A DNA stretch of 64,000 bases, taken from contig JBAJFG010000479.1 in assembly GCA_037903475.1 (NCBI GenBank), positions 3,086,501-3,150,500 on the forward strand, read 5' to 3'. Below are positions 34,801 through 42,800 of the stretch, in pieces. The translations under genes and the position numbers were made by a program. The stretch comes from Ancylostoma caninum (lineage: Eukaryota > Nematoda > Chromadorea > Rhabditida > Ancylostomatidae). The notes under the pieces are model-generated. The model searched no databases. It was not told where the DNA came from and saw only the letters and a list, made by a program, of their open reading frames with translations. Each line of letters begins with the position of its first letter. The first letter of the stretch is position 1.

Positions 34801-36721
34801 CCTATGTAAATATAGCCTGTTTTCAAATTTTACTTCTCCATTTTGATTTTATAATCAGTTTTAAATTTTCTATATCCGGCACATCTTAGTTGAGCCACGC
34901 CTTCTCAAAGACCAAAGTCACTTCGTTTTTGACCCTCACCACTCGGAAAGAATTTTCTCCAGCCGTTTTTGTACCACATCTGGATATCCAACTCAAAAAG
35001 TTGCCTCAAATCTTAATAGAATCATGATCGGCAAGCTTTCGATGTTTCCGAATTTTTCAGAAAAAAAAGCAGAAGGGGAATTTTTTCAAATTATCTTGTT
35101 GCGTATGCGTATGTGCCCTGTACAGTGACTTGCGCGGAGCATCCGATGTACCAAGTTAGTGCTTCATACTCGCTTACCCCAGGGGATGAAAGGCTTGGTT
35201 GGCCTCGAGCGGGATCGAACCATCGTCCAGCGATTAGCAGGCCTCTTACCACTGCTCTATGCATTCAATGCCTCTACGAAGCTCAGATGAAGACGAATGC
35301 GTGGCGCATCCTATAAACTGGGATTGATTAACGCCGATCACTTTATCCTTCACCTTCTCAGGAAACTCAAAAACCGTGTTCTGCATGGGATTGAAAGATG
35401 CAAATGCCACGATTAAGACATGCAATCATTTAATCAATAGTTCTATACCCCCAATGGTCAAATCCATGCAAAACCTATGCATACCCCCGCAAAACCCATA
35501 CATACCTATGCAGAACCTATGCAAAGCCTATGCAAAACCCATGCAAATCAATGGGTGTGCATGGGTTTTGCATAGATTCGCTATAGAACTGTTGATTTTT
35601 AAAAAACCATGTTTTGCGTGAGCACGTATGTCTTAATCGTGGGATATGTATCTTTCAATCTCATGCAAAACACGGTTTTCAAGTCCCCTGAGTTATCTTG
35701 TTGCCGAGTATTATCCCAAATTTCGAAATGTTTTGGGAGGTTGTTTCCAATTTCTGTTCAGATACTCGTAGAAATCCAATGATGGCATCTTTTTGAAAAA
35801 TTTTCAGGTTAACATTGTTTTCCCTGTTTCATTTCTTGCATTTATAGTCGCCTAGTGGTCTCGGCTTGATAGTGCGGTGTCTTGGGTGTGAGTGGGGTTC
35901 TTCTGCTCTGAAGTCGTGAGATCAGTGTGCCTTCTTCGACTTGATGGATACTATAATGTGTTTCACCGGGAAAAATAGTTGTGGAGATATGAGGGAAAGA
36001 GAGAACTCGAGAAATAGCGCTGCTTTCGGAGAGACTTGCGAGAAATGCGGATCATAGGCACAAATACTCAACTATCGTCGCTTTTGAAACGGACTATAGC
36101 CTACCTCGATTTGAATTCTGGATCTTCGAAGAGAAAAGTGCAATTTTCCGGGTTACCTGGATGGTTTTGGGATATATTTGCTACTGTGAGAGCTTCTAGT
36201 CTTGAAAGCAGTATTTAAGCCAAAAAAATCCCAAAAATCGTTTTTTTTTTTTCACGGCTATCTCGTGCCTTCGGAACAGCCAAAGTTTGAAAACTGCGGA
36301 TTCTGGCACCTTACTCAGCAGTATCAGCACCAGAACCCTTTAGCACCTATTGTTTAGCATAGGGCGGAGTGGACAGATTTCTCTCGTCGTCTGGGTCCTC
36401 TTCGCAAATACTGGGTCTCTCATCAAGTATCCTTTAAACGTGGCTATACAATAAAAAGGAGAGAAAATATCTTCCTTTTATGCGAGAACTCAATAAGGAC
36501 AACGGTCTGGAACTTGCAGCGCACTTCTCCAGTCTACTCCGGCAATAAATCCTGGATTTTTTTCAAAAGAAAAAATTACCGAAGTACAAATGCTATAGCC
36601 CATTGTTTACTTTAAGAGTTTTTTGTCATTTTTCGTGTTTTCTTTTGTTGTTCTTAGATTATCTTACCGGATTTAACTTGTTTCAGAATCCGATTCGACT
36701 GACAGCGATTGGACAGACTAA
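13843..36721 (+). CDS. wsp-1: WASP-family actin nucleation-promoting factor (wsp-1-like)
   Basis: The product would link Cdc42/Rac-type GTPases to Arp2/3-driven actin assembly. Phase-consistent exons are 13843-13981, 17760-17880, 17930-18011, 22213-22283, 22418-22566, 22621-22679, 22827-22899, 25227-25271, 25327-25411, 28040-28118, 28503-28625, 31661-31768 (weak), 31886-32002, 32513-32584, 33079-33208, 33672-33731, 33975-34288, 34343-34420, 34483-34570 and 36687-36721. They give roughly 640-680 residues. Domains in order are: a divergent WH1 ending VCGLNFYDPIEAEEF; a lysine run then a CRIB motif, ISAPSHFQHVEHLG; proline runs (GPPPPPPG); a WH2, FLEEIQNVDKARLRHV; and a central-acidic tail, AIQAELDKRREYI ending DSDWTD. 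The intron at 25412-28039 splits the CRIB codon between F and Q. The middle strands of WH1 were not found, so an exon may be missing between 18011 and 22213. The first two exons are phase-compatible but unrecognised. The family call rests on CRIB plus WH2 plus CA. Confidence 0.8.
14515..14750. repeat. MITE family B, copy 1 (intron 1)
   Basis: Inverted ends AGGGCAATTCATAATGGATG and, as its inverse, CATCTTGTATGAATTGTCCT flank internal GCGTGCG/CGCACGC motifs. Four related copies lie at 18315, 29721, 44925 and 45386. No coding capacity. Confidence 0.75.
15530..15660. repeat. MITE family A copy (intron 1)
   Basis: GAGATTACCCAGGGTAAGCG at about 15551 faces degenerate inverted remnants (CTGGGTAAACTC) at about 15640. 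The rest of intron 1 (13982-17759) shows no supported exon. Confidence 0.5.
17820..18230 (-). other. 136-codon antisense open frame over WASP exons
   Basis: A minus-strand frame of 136 codons begins MVRVSLNYLTVNDVNF and has a helix-like middle (SLHAIKELIHVIVAQQAM). It covers the two plus-strand exons at 17760-17880 and 17930-18011. The plus-strand exons join in phase with good splice sites and carry WASP-like sequence, so I prefer them. No family is recognised for the minus frame. It could be a chance antisense frame or a small nested gene. Confidence 0.2.
18315..18519. repeat. MITE family B, copy 2
   Basis: AGGGCAATTTATACTACG at the left and its inverse (CACACCTACTATAAATTGATC) at the right enclose TGCGTGCG and TTTGACGCACAC. 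It lies in the WASP-gene intron 18012-22212. Confidence 0.7.
19577..19911. repeat. Fold-back repeat inside the mariner element
   Basis: About 130-bp arms (19577-19709 and 19780-19911) are inverted copies running from GTCGCGTCGGTAGAATGTGA to CTACATCACATAGTTC-type sequence, around a 70-bp loop. Both arms contain GGGATTCGC/GCGAATCCCGC-type words. Confidence 0.75.
20603..20962. repeat. GC-rich inverted repeat with repeated GGGGCTTCGTAT
   Basis: CCCCGGCACAGGTCTTCCC near 20603 faces GGGGAAGACCTCGTGCCGGG near 20939 in inverse orientation. Between them, GGGGCTTCGTAT or GGGGGCTTCGTTTTG occurs three times. It is probably a non-autonomous element. Confidence 0.55.
21720..21985. repeat. GC-rich fold-back element, copy 2
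   Basis: Same organisation and ends as 2816-3082. GACGTCAATGGCGGTGACCC begins the left arm, and the right arm is its inverse (GGGCCACCGCCATTGACGTC). CGCGCGCGCC and GGCGCGCTTGCGCGGCG lie inside. It sits in a WASP-gene intron. Confidence 0.85.
22821..22899 (+). CDS. wsp-1: Possible alternative first exon of the WASP gene (WH1-less isoform)
   Basis: ATG 22821 directly follows AAAACAG|G, a usable trans-splice acceptor. An in-frame TGA lies six codons upstream. The frame (MEVLSIKIKEYLQASG to RLTEL) runs 26 codons to CTCA|gtaagttg and joins the next exon at 25227 in phase 1. A start here would drop WH1 but keep CRIB, WH2 and CA. C. elegans wsp-1 is known to make a WH1-less isoform from an internal promoter. 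For the WH1 form, the same bases can only be joined in frame through a poor acceptor at GATGGAG|GTG. Which use is real cannot be settled by eye. Confidence 0.45.
23205..23660. repeat. MITE family C, copy 1
   Basis: Left arm 23208-23346 (ATCTCCAGGAGCAGCAGATC to GAGCTTGTGGGCGGAGCC) is inversely repeated at 23524-23655 (GGCTCCGCCCACAAGATCC to AAATCTCAGAAACGATT). Three further copies lie at 27440, 31195 and 45968. Confidence 0.75.
24611..24749. repeat. Short fold-back element
   Basis: GCTGGGGTTCATGAAACGAT at 24611 is followed by AACCAAGCAAACCAAC. The inverse lies at 24710-24749 (GTTGGTTTGCTTG to GTTTCATGAATCCCAGC). Arms are about 37 bp with a loop of about 65 bp. It lies immediately beside a family A copy. 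Confidence 0.75.
24776..24895. repeat. MITE family A copy
   Basis: GCATGCATCATTGGGATTAC then CCAGGGTAAAC at the left, and degenerate TAGATAATCTGCGATAGGTA at the right. Confidence 0.65.
26118..26925. repeat. Large fold-back element in the CRIB intron
   Basis: About 170-bp arms (26118-26291 and 26762-26925) are inverted copies: TTAGAGGCATAAGATGAATT, GGGCAGTCTGGTCGTAATTT and GGACTGCAAGTACGCCAAGG recur as their complements on the right. The 470-bp centre has no recognisable gene. The open frames in the two arms mirror each other and are not proteins. Confidence 0.8.
27165..27440. repeat. GC-rich block with two tRNA B-box-like words
   Basis: GC is far above the flanks, with a G9 run at about 27327. 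On the minus strand GGGTTCAAAATCCGCC (about 27210) and GGTCTGAATCCGCC (about 27410) resemble pol III B boxes, suggesting a tRNA-derived or other dispersed repeat. The minus-strand frames here are proline/arginine-rich and lack splice context. Confidence 0.4.
27440..27890. repeat. MITE family C, copy 2
   Basis: GAGGGGCTTGTGGGCGGAGC at about 27525, and its inverse GGCTCCGCCCACGAG after a C14 run at about 27719. The outer arms carry CGTGATTCTACG and its inverse, and AAATCTCAAAAACGATTCTG at the right end. Confidence 0.7.
29721..30002. repeat. MITE family B, copy 3
   Basis: AAGTGCAATTTATACTAGAT with GCGTGCGTTAGTCGCACG at the left, and GATTTACGCACGCCTCTGGC with ATGAACTGCCCT at the right. Confidence 0.7.
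30335..30391 (+). other. Exon-like segment in the WASP gene, phase conflict
   Basis: CTCTGTTCCAG|GATGG and CATAAG|gtgagaagc are good splice sites around a 57-bp stretch with one open frame, which is very basic (KQQRRTPREVKKGSLHK). A basic stretch would suit the post-CRIB region of WASP. But this frame needs a phase 2 donor upstream, and the preceding exon ends in phase 0. It may be an alternative exon, part of a missed exon pair, or chance. Confidence 0.3.
30700..30830. repeat. MITE family A, degenerate copy
   Basis: GGAATTACCCATGGTGATTA with TTTGCCCTTTATCTGGCACC, the same internal word as in the 285-350 copy. Confidence 0.5.
31195..31640. repeat. MITE family C, copy 3
   Basis: GGGGAGACTGTGGGCGGAGC at 31308 and its inverse GGCTCCGCCCACAAGCTCC at 31487 sit inside outer arms with AGGATCACAATGG and CCATAGTGATCGAAAGCTCC. 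The right end abuts a weakly supported WASP exon at 31661. Confidence 0.7.
32225..32330. repeat. MITE family A copy
   Basis: ATGGTACACATAGGTAAACA at the left and AAGTTTACCATGGGTAATCT at the right, about 100 bp apart. Just upstream (32080-32130) GACAAGTTGTCG and CTTGTCGACAACTT form a small local hairpin. Confidence 0.55.
34624..34722. repeat. GAAT/GAGT tetranucleotide microsatellite
   Basis: About 20 units of GAAT/AATGAATG with GAGT and AAAT variants, in the last WASP intron (34571-36686). Confidence 0.85.
35110..35330 (-). repeat. tRNA-derived SINE-like sequence
   Basis: On the minus strand TAGAGCAGTGG (A-box-like), then TGCTAATC (anticodon-loop-like) and a consensus B box GGTTCGATCCC occur at tRNA-like spacing (about 35195-35265). 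The cloverleaf arms do not pair well and there is no long variable arm, so this is not a working tRNA. It is best read as a pol III-derived repeat. Confidence 0.5.
35357..35692. repeat. Fold-back element with ATGCAAAACC-rich loop
   Basis: Arms of about 65 bp start CTCAGG (35357) and end CCTGAG (35692). Both contain AAAACCGTGTT(C/T)TGCATG, ATTGAAAGAT and CACGATTAAGACAT. The loop repeats ATGCAAAACC(T/C)ATGCA-type words about six times (35465-35575). Confidence 0.8.
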
Positions 36722-36783
36722 CACTATGACATATGTGACTTGTACAGACTGACCATGTATGAATTAATGAATTGTCTTGCTCA

Positions 36784-36794
36784 AATAAAATAAA
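36784..36794 (+). terminator. Poly(A) signals of the WASP gene
   Basis: Two overlapping AATAAA hexamers 63-73 nt after the stop codon (TAA, 36719-36721). Confidence 0.7.
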
Positions 36795-36849
36795 CATTTG
36801 CCCTTATTTTTGAGCATTTTCACAGGGAATCTACACTGCAGCAGTAATA

Positions 36850-36855
36850 TTTATT
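36850..36855 (-). terminator. Poly(A) signal of the Costars gene
   Basis: AATAAA on the minus strand, only four bases after the stop codon at 36860-36862. The 3' UTR would be very short and may interleave with that of the convergent WASP gene. Confidence 0.5.
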
Positions 36856-36859
36856 ATAA

Positions 36860-39800
36860 TTATTTTTTCAATATAACAACACAATTCTTCGGATCTCCAG
36901 AAGCCCGCATTCGTTCGCGAATGTCAGCGATCGACATCAGCATGGTGATGATTTTCTCGTCGTCTTGCCGTTGATAGAGCATTTCACCCTCGAAGTCCAC
37001 TAGACCGTATTTTCGCGCTCGGATCAGCATACCCACTAACTGAAACATACGTGCCTAGTCCTATGGCTTAAGGGGAGAGAGAAATGAATGGTAAAAAATA
37101 ATGAAAACAAAGAACAAAATTATTTTTAGAAACAGTTCCTGTTGTTGATTTCCCTATACGTTTTAGTCATTCAGAGAAGGTAGTCTGTAATGCGATAAAA
37201 TCCACACGAAGGAGCGATAGCAGACCCAAAGGAACGCCCGAAGCTTCATTTGATATTCATATGAAACAGGAGATTTTTTAAGATTTTTTTCGCAAGTCAC
37301 TGAAGTAATACTGTAGGCGGGAAACAATAATTCAAGAAAAAAAACAGGCCTATGGTTTTAAAAATTCAAGGAAAAAACAGACAACTGTTGGGTTGCGGAG
37401 ATCATAGGACGAGTTGTATCAAAAAAAATTTTTCCAGAAAAACCACATCTTCATTACGTGTACAGCAGTGGAGGCCCCAGGATGGGTCGGCAAATTTTAG
37501 AAATTACTTTACAAAACATATAAAAATCTTGTATTAGTTTATTATTACTTGTTTATTTTGAGTATTATTTTTAATATAAATTTTATTGATTATTTATTAT
37601 TATAATCAATATTTTTAGAAACGGCGGAGACCCCACTTTTTTCCGACGCCCCCCCCCCCTTCCCGCACACTTTCTGCGTCCGCCACTGGTGTACAGTTAT
37701 GGTTTGTTAACAGTCTGTTTTCCTGCGCCCTTTTTCACTCTGCCAGCTGTCCCACTATCTTTCCTGCTGAAATAGACTAAGTCATTTTCTGCTTGATTTC
37801 TGACTTCTGTAGCATTAGAAAACAATAATTAAAGGTCCCCTCCTGCTTTAATTAGGTACTGCACCTTCTGAAGGGAAAGAGCCGGCGAGCATCCCCCCAA
37901 GCTCACGCCTGAGGTTCGTACCAGATCAAAGAGTGGCCTCAGCGTCCGCCTCAGAATGGGTTATCCAGTTGCGTTCTTAGGGCGTGATTATCTCAATTGT
38001 CTGGCACCTTCTAAAAGCTTGCAGTTATCACTACAAGATCGGCATTCTATCGCATCCTATCGGATTTGATTTGATGCCTTTTTACCTATGCTACTTGACT
38101 AGCTTTATTTCTCTAGCATCGTCGGCACTCTTTTCCCTAGACACTGCATGCTCATCTTTCAATCACAAATTCACTTGGAAGCAAGCTAAGAATGGTTTGG
38201 AAACTAGGGTTTTGTCGCCTCTTTACTTTCCTACTTATGAGCTGACTTGTGCACAGTGAGGTATTACTGCTACGAAGTATCAGGTCTTGTTTTGTTTTTG
38301 AGTATTTTTGACACTTCGCTTTCTCTGGTATGTCGGATTTTCTACTTATGGGCATCCCCATTGCTTTGTTTTGTTTTTTTTTTCCTAGGCATGTCATTAT
38401 CGACTTTGGACGGCACACCTTTGTAGCGTATTTAATAAAAATATAAATAAAAAATAAAGATAATAAAATCATAAATAACTCACTTTATCAGAATAGAACG
38501 AATATACATAAAATAGTTTCCCGAATTTAATCCACTTATTCGGCTCCTCGCCCTCAGCATTCTCATTGATCGTCTCACAGAGGAATAAAATCTCACGGCA
38601 CACGTGAACACCCGCCTGAAAACAAAGGATTCAGCATCGTTTCGAATTGGCCAGAGTGTTTGCCACTAGAAATAAACAGACATAGCGTGATCGTATCCAC
38701 AATTCCAGGAAAATTTCGAAGAGGCCACGCTTTTTAGCCATCACCCTTTCTACTGTTCGTCAGTCATGTCTCACAGTACACTGTAGAGATGCAAAATTTT
38801 CAGAAGTGTCGCATCTCTTCCTATATCCTGGCTGATCCTCACTAGTTTCCTCTGGTCTACTACTGCCCAGGTGTTTCTGGAGCTTGTCAGTTGATGAAGA
38901 GAATCAACACGCAAATCGAGGAATGCGCTGTAGCAGCTGTTCAGGGCAAATTCCAGTGTGATCGGGTGCAAGCACATTGTGTCTTGCGGAAGCATGTGTC
39001 AAAATAATGGATTTTCTTTTCGAAATTAAATACCATCAAACCATTTTTATGTTAAGGCAGAAGAGATTAAGGGATTATCGGACACTTACCACCCACGCAC
39101 CTCAGGCCGCGGTGAGACAGTGTATAGAAAGCGGCTGTTCCTGATCTTTTCCTAGGAAGGGCAGGTCAGTTTCGACCTAACATGCCTAATAAGATGCTAG
39201 AATGAATTATACTACCTTTTGAAGCGTGTCCGAATGTTTCTTCCCAAGTTCCAAAAAGGCAAGACAGCCTGACGCGACGAATGTGGGTGGTAAGTGTCGG
39301 TAGACGAGATTAAGGCCTGGATGCATAATTAAGATTACCCAGAGTAAATGTTTTGACGCTCGTGTTAACGATTGGTGAATTTGGGAGATGCCGAAGCGTT
39401 TACCCTGGATAATCCCAATGATGCATGCTGCCATGGGATTTTCCTGTTCTCTTGTTACTTTTAAACTCACAAGGTAGCAGCAAGAGGTTCGGCTCGCAGA
39501 TCGGAATGGAACCTATCTGGCTTGAATCTTTGTTTGTGAAGATGCTACAGTACATATTTCTTTACAGCCCGCGGGGTCAAAAAATAGAAATCCCACCTCA
39601 TCACTATGTGCGCTCCTGCACACCGTCAGCGACGGAGTGGCCTAGTGGAGAAGTTATTGGACTGTTAGACAGGGTGTCGAGGGTTCGAAACCCGTCATAA
39701 GCATTTGCTTTGCATTCTCGTTTTTTTTTTTTTGTAGTCGAGGGCAATAATGAAATACATGGTGTAGCACCTACTCAAACAAACATTCAAGCCAGATAGG

Positions 39801-42800
39801 TTTCATTTTGATCAGCGAGCCGAACCTCTTGCACCCCCCCCCCCCTGTCAGAGTTTTCAAAATTCCGTCATACCAGCAGCTAATACATTTGTGATTTTGC
39901 TAAAATTATTAATGTTATGGGGATAGTTTTTTCACAAATATTACTTTTGTGAAAAAAGAAACTCCAAAAAAATTCCTAGAGAACCGAAAAATCTAAAAAA
40001 AACCTTGCCAAAAATGAGACCTATTCGCCTGTTTGATTCACTCACCCAAGTACAGATAAATAGGTCTGAAAATTGGACTGGGTCCTTAGGACCTCCCGGG
40101 AACTTGTCAGCATAGCGAAAGGAGTTTTCTTTGTGTGACATAAAAACACAAGCTACTTACAGCTGCCACTTACTATTTGCCTTACATTACACACCTTATT
40201 ACATGTATAAAGTGGCATTAATACATAGTAGCACTCACCTTTATCCCTCGCGCCTCCGTCTTACTGCCTGGAGGTGGTCGCCCGTAGTCTTCGGCATGTT
40301 TATCGAAATGCTGGATTCCATAGGTGTCTGAGTATGGATTCCTGAACACTACCAGTTGAGATTTCTTTGCAATTACTGGATTCAAAGCCAGAAAGCTCTT
40401 ATGTAGGTATGTGTCCGAAAAGAGAATTCCATTTTATTTTATCTATTTACTGTGCTCATGGTGAACTACTGGCGATGATCAAATCAAAAACAAAACCAGC
40501 TATCCATTACCTATAAACTACTTTACTTCAAAAACAAATAAAATTGGGAGAGTCATCAAAGCAAAAAAATGTTACAGAGGAGAAGTCAAATCCTTTCATG
40601 TTGTTTACGTTTTTTTACGTTATATGTCGCTAGTGCCGCATTCCCTCTAAAAATAGGCGGGGTAGATGGTTTTCGGGCAAATCCGAGCTGATAATCATTA
40701 CGAATCCATGTGATCCCAACGCTAGTTGTTTCTGTGCCAGATACTTTTGTTTAATTTTCCTACATTTTTATTATTATAGTACTCCAAGGTTCCAATTCAT
40801 GTTTTAATCAGTCCCTACAGCCTATGCGGATGGCGCCACACGCCAGCAGCGTTGTTTAACCTCAGAGAGCATTTCTTTGGGGCCATCATGATGGAGTCAT
40901 AAAACAGCTGAGAGCTTTACACGAACGAGATAAAGTCACAGAGCGCACGTAGGGTCATGCGAGACATCTGGGCCAGTTTGCCAGAGCCGAGAAATTCTAC
41001 CATAAATCTGTCGACCTACAACAAGGACGAATATGGCTATACACCACCTCTGATTCTTGCGCTTGGAAACTACAGAAATATTTATTTATTTATTCACTTG
41101 TTTATTTATTATACACATGCCAAGGCACAATGCTTCCTTCAACACGAAGCTAATAAACGAGAGAGGGTTTTGAAAGTTTTACAGAAAAAAAACAGACAGA
41201 TATTTTTAATGCAGACTGAGCGAGGCCTTCGTTCATCTCGGATGATTTGGAAACATTCCAGCGTTCAAAGACAAACAGGTACGAGAGATCCATGAAAATT
41301 GCACAGGATTAACAGTACGTAATAGTAGTCACATTAGCAGTACGTACGTATCTATCGAGCCAAGAAAGATCAACAGAAAATTCATGCAAAAATTAACATT
41401 ACTGCTTTGCGTTGCTTAGTTACCCTTTCAAGAGACATTTGAATCATGTTTCTCCTACGCTCTGCTTCTGAAATTCTACTTCTTCGAATTCTCTATGATG
41501 AATATAACCATGTACTTCTTGAACAAGTAATTTGAAACCGTCAGCTGTGGTCGAAAGGGTCGCAAGCACTTTCTGAGAATGGAATATTTTGGTTGTATTT
41601 CACAGGGTAAGGCATAAACAGACGGAAACTAGGAAAGGACGTAATCGTGGAGTTGTACAGCAAGTTCTGACTTTGAAGTGAGCTACTGCTCTTTCAACAC
41701 TCGCTTGGACTGGGCCGGGCGTAGACGGACTCTGTGATTGGTCATTTGGGTAAACTGACCAGTCGTAGAACATGATCGCGCATTTTTTCCAGGAAAAACG
41801 CGCTACTAATCTACTGTGTATTTGTGTACATTTGTCTTTCATCTTTTCTCTTTCATATCTTCACAGCATCTCTATCACGTGGAAAAGCCTTTGGAAAAAT
41901 GACAAAGTTCGTGAATTCCTGCAATGCATGGCTTTTTACAAGGGTTCACACCAGGGATGAGCGGTATTCCGGTTTCCGGAAGTCGGAAGTTCCTGAATTC
42001 TTGCCTCATGAGAGCTTCTGACTTCTAGATTTCTGGACGATTGGCATTCTTTGGGTCACGCCAATTCAGACATAATGTGTTCATCGCTCCAAATTTCGCC
42101 AGATCTCGAACTTCCCCCAACTTCCGACTTCCAACTTCCGGTCCCATGCAGTATTTCCGCTCATCCCCTGGTTCACACTCTCCAAATTTTGTTGTCCAAG
42201 AACAAACATGGAAGCTATTTTCTACCTCGTTGAGTTGAGTTGTTTGGAAGGCTTTAATTAATTTGAGTTTATAGTTTTTGAGCTTGGTAGTTTTATCTAG
42301 TTTAAAGATTTTTTTTACCAATGGCACACTTCGCTGTGTAAATAATAAATAAATAAACAAATAAATAAATTCCGCAGGAGAATTTCTCGACACCGCTTGG
42401 AGAAGGCTACTCGATGTGTAGTGAAGTGATGGAATCTGGCACATGTTCGCACAAGCGAGATATGCATTACAACTGCATGATAAAGTATGTAAACAACAAA
42501 CAATAAACAACGAGCGCCCAGCAATCTGTCTGTCTCTTTGTGTTATGCGGTATTCCTCGATATCCTGAGGATTGCATCTACATGGATTTCCATTACAATT
42601 TTGAGAACTAATAGACAAACACATAGCAATATAGCAGAGCGCAGTTCTAAACGTCGCCGCAAAATGAGGCCATCCAGAAAAAGCTGAGCGCTGCTGCCAT
42701 TCGACAGAAACGCTCGTTTTTGATGCTCCGCAACTAACAGCAAAGAAGAATTTCGTCACAGCCTAGAATAAACAGAGCTGCTTTCGCTTAGGTTTCAGGA

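Noticed and set aside
35190..35275. Functional tRNA-Ser(GCT) on the minus strand
   Set aside because: There is no long variable arm and no good acceptor stem; only the internal promoter boxes are tRNA-like.
39630..39705. Functional tRNA (Asn/Ser-like)
   Set aside because: A and B boxes are perfect, but acceptor, anticodon and T stems do not pair, so it is a tRNA-derived repeat.
42025..42759. 244-codon minus-strand open frame
   Set aside because: It runs through an AAAT microsatellite (coding FIYLFIYLL), has no recognisable domain or splice context, and lies in an intron of the Costars gene.
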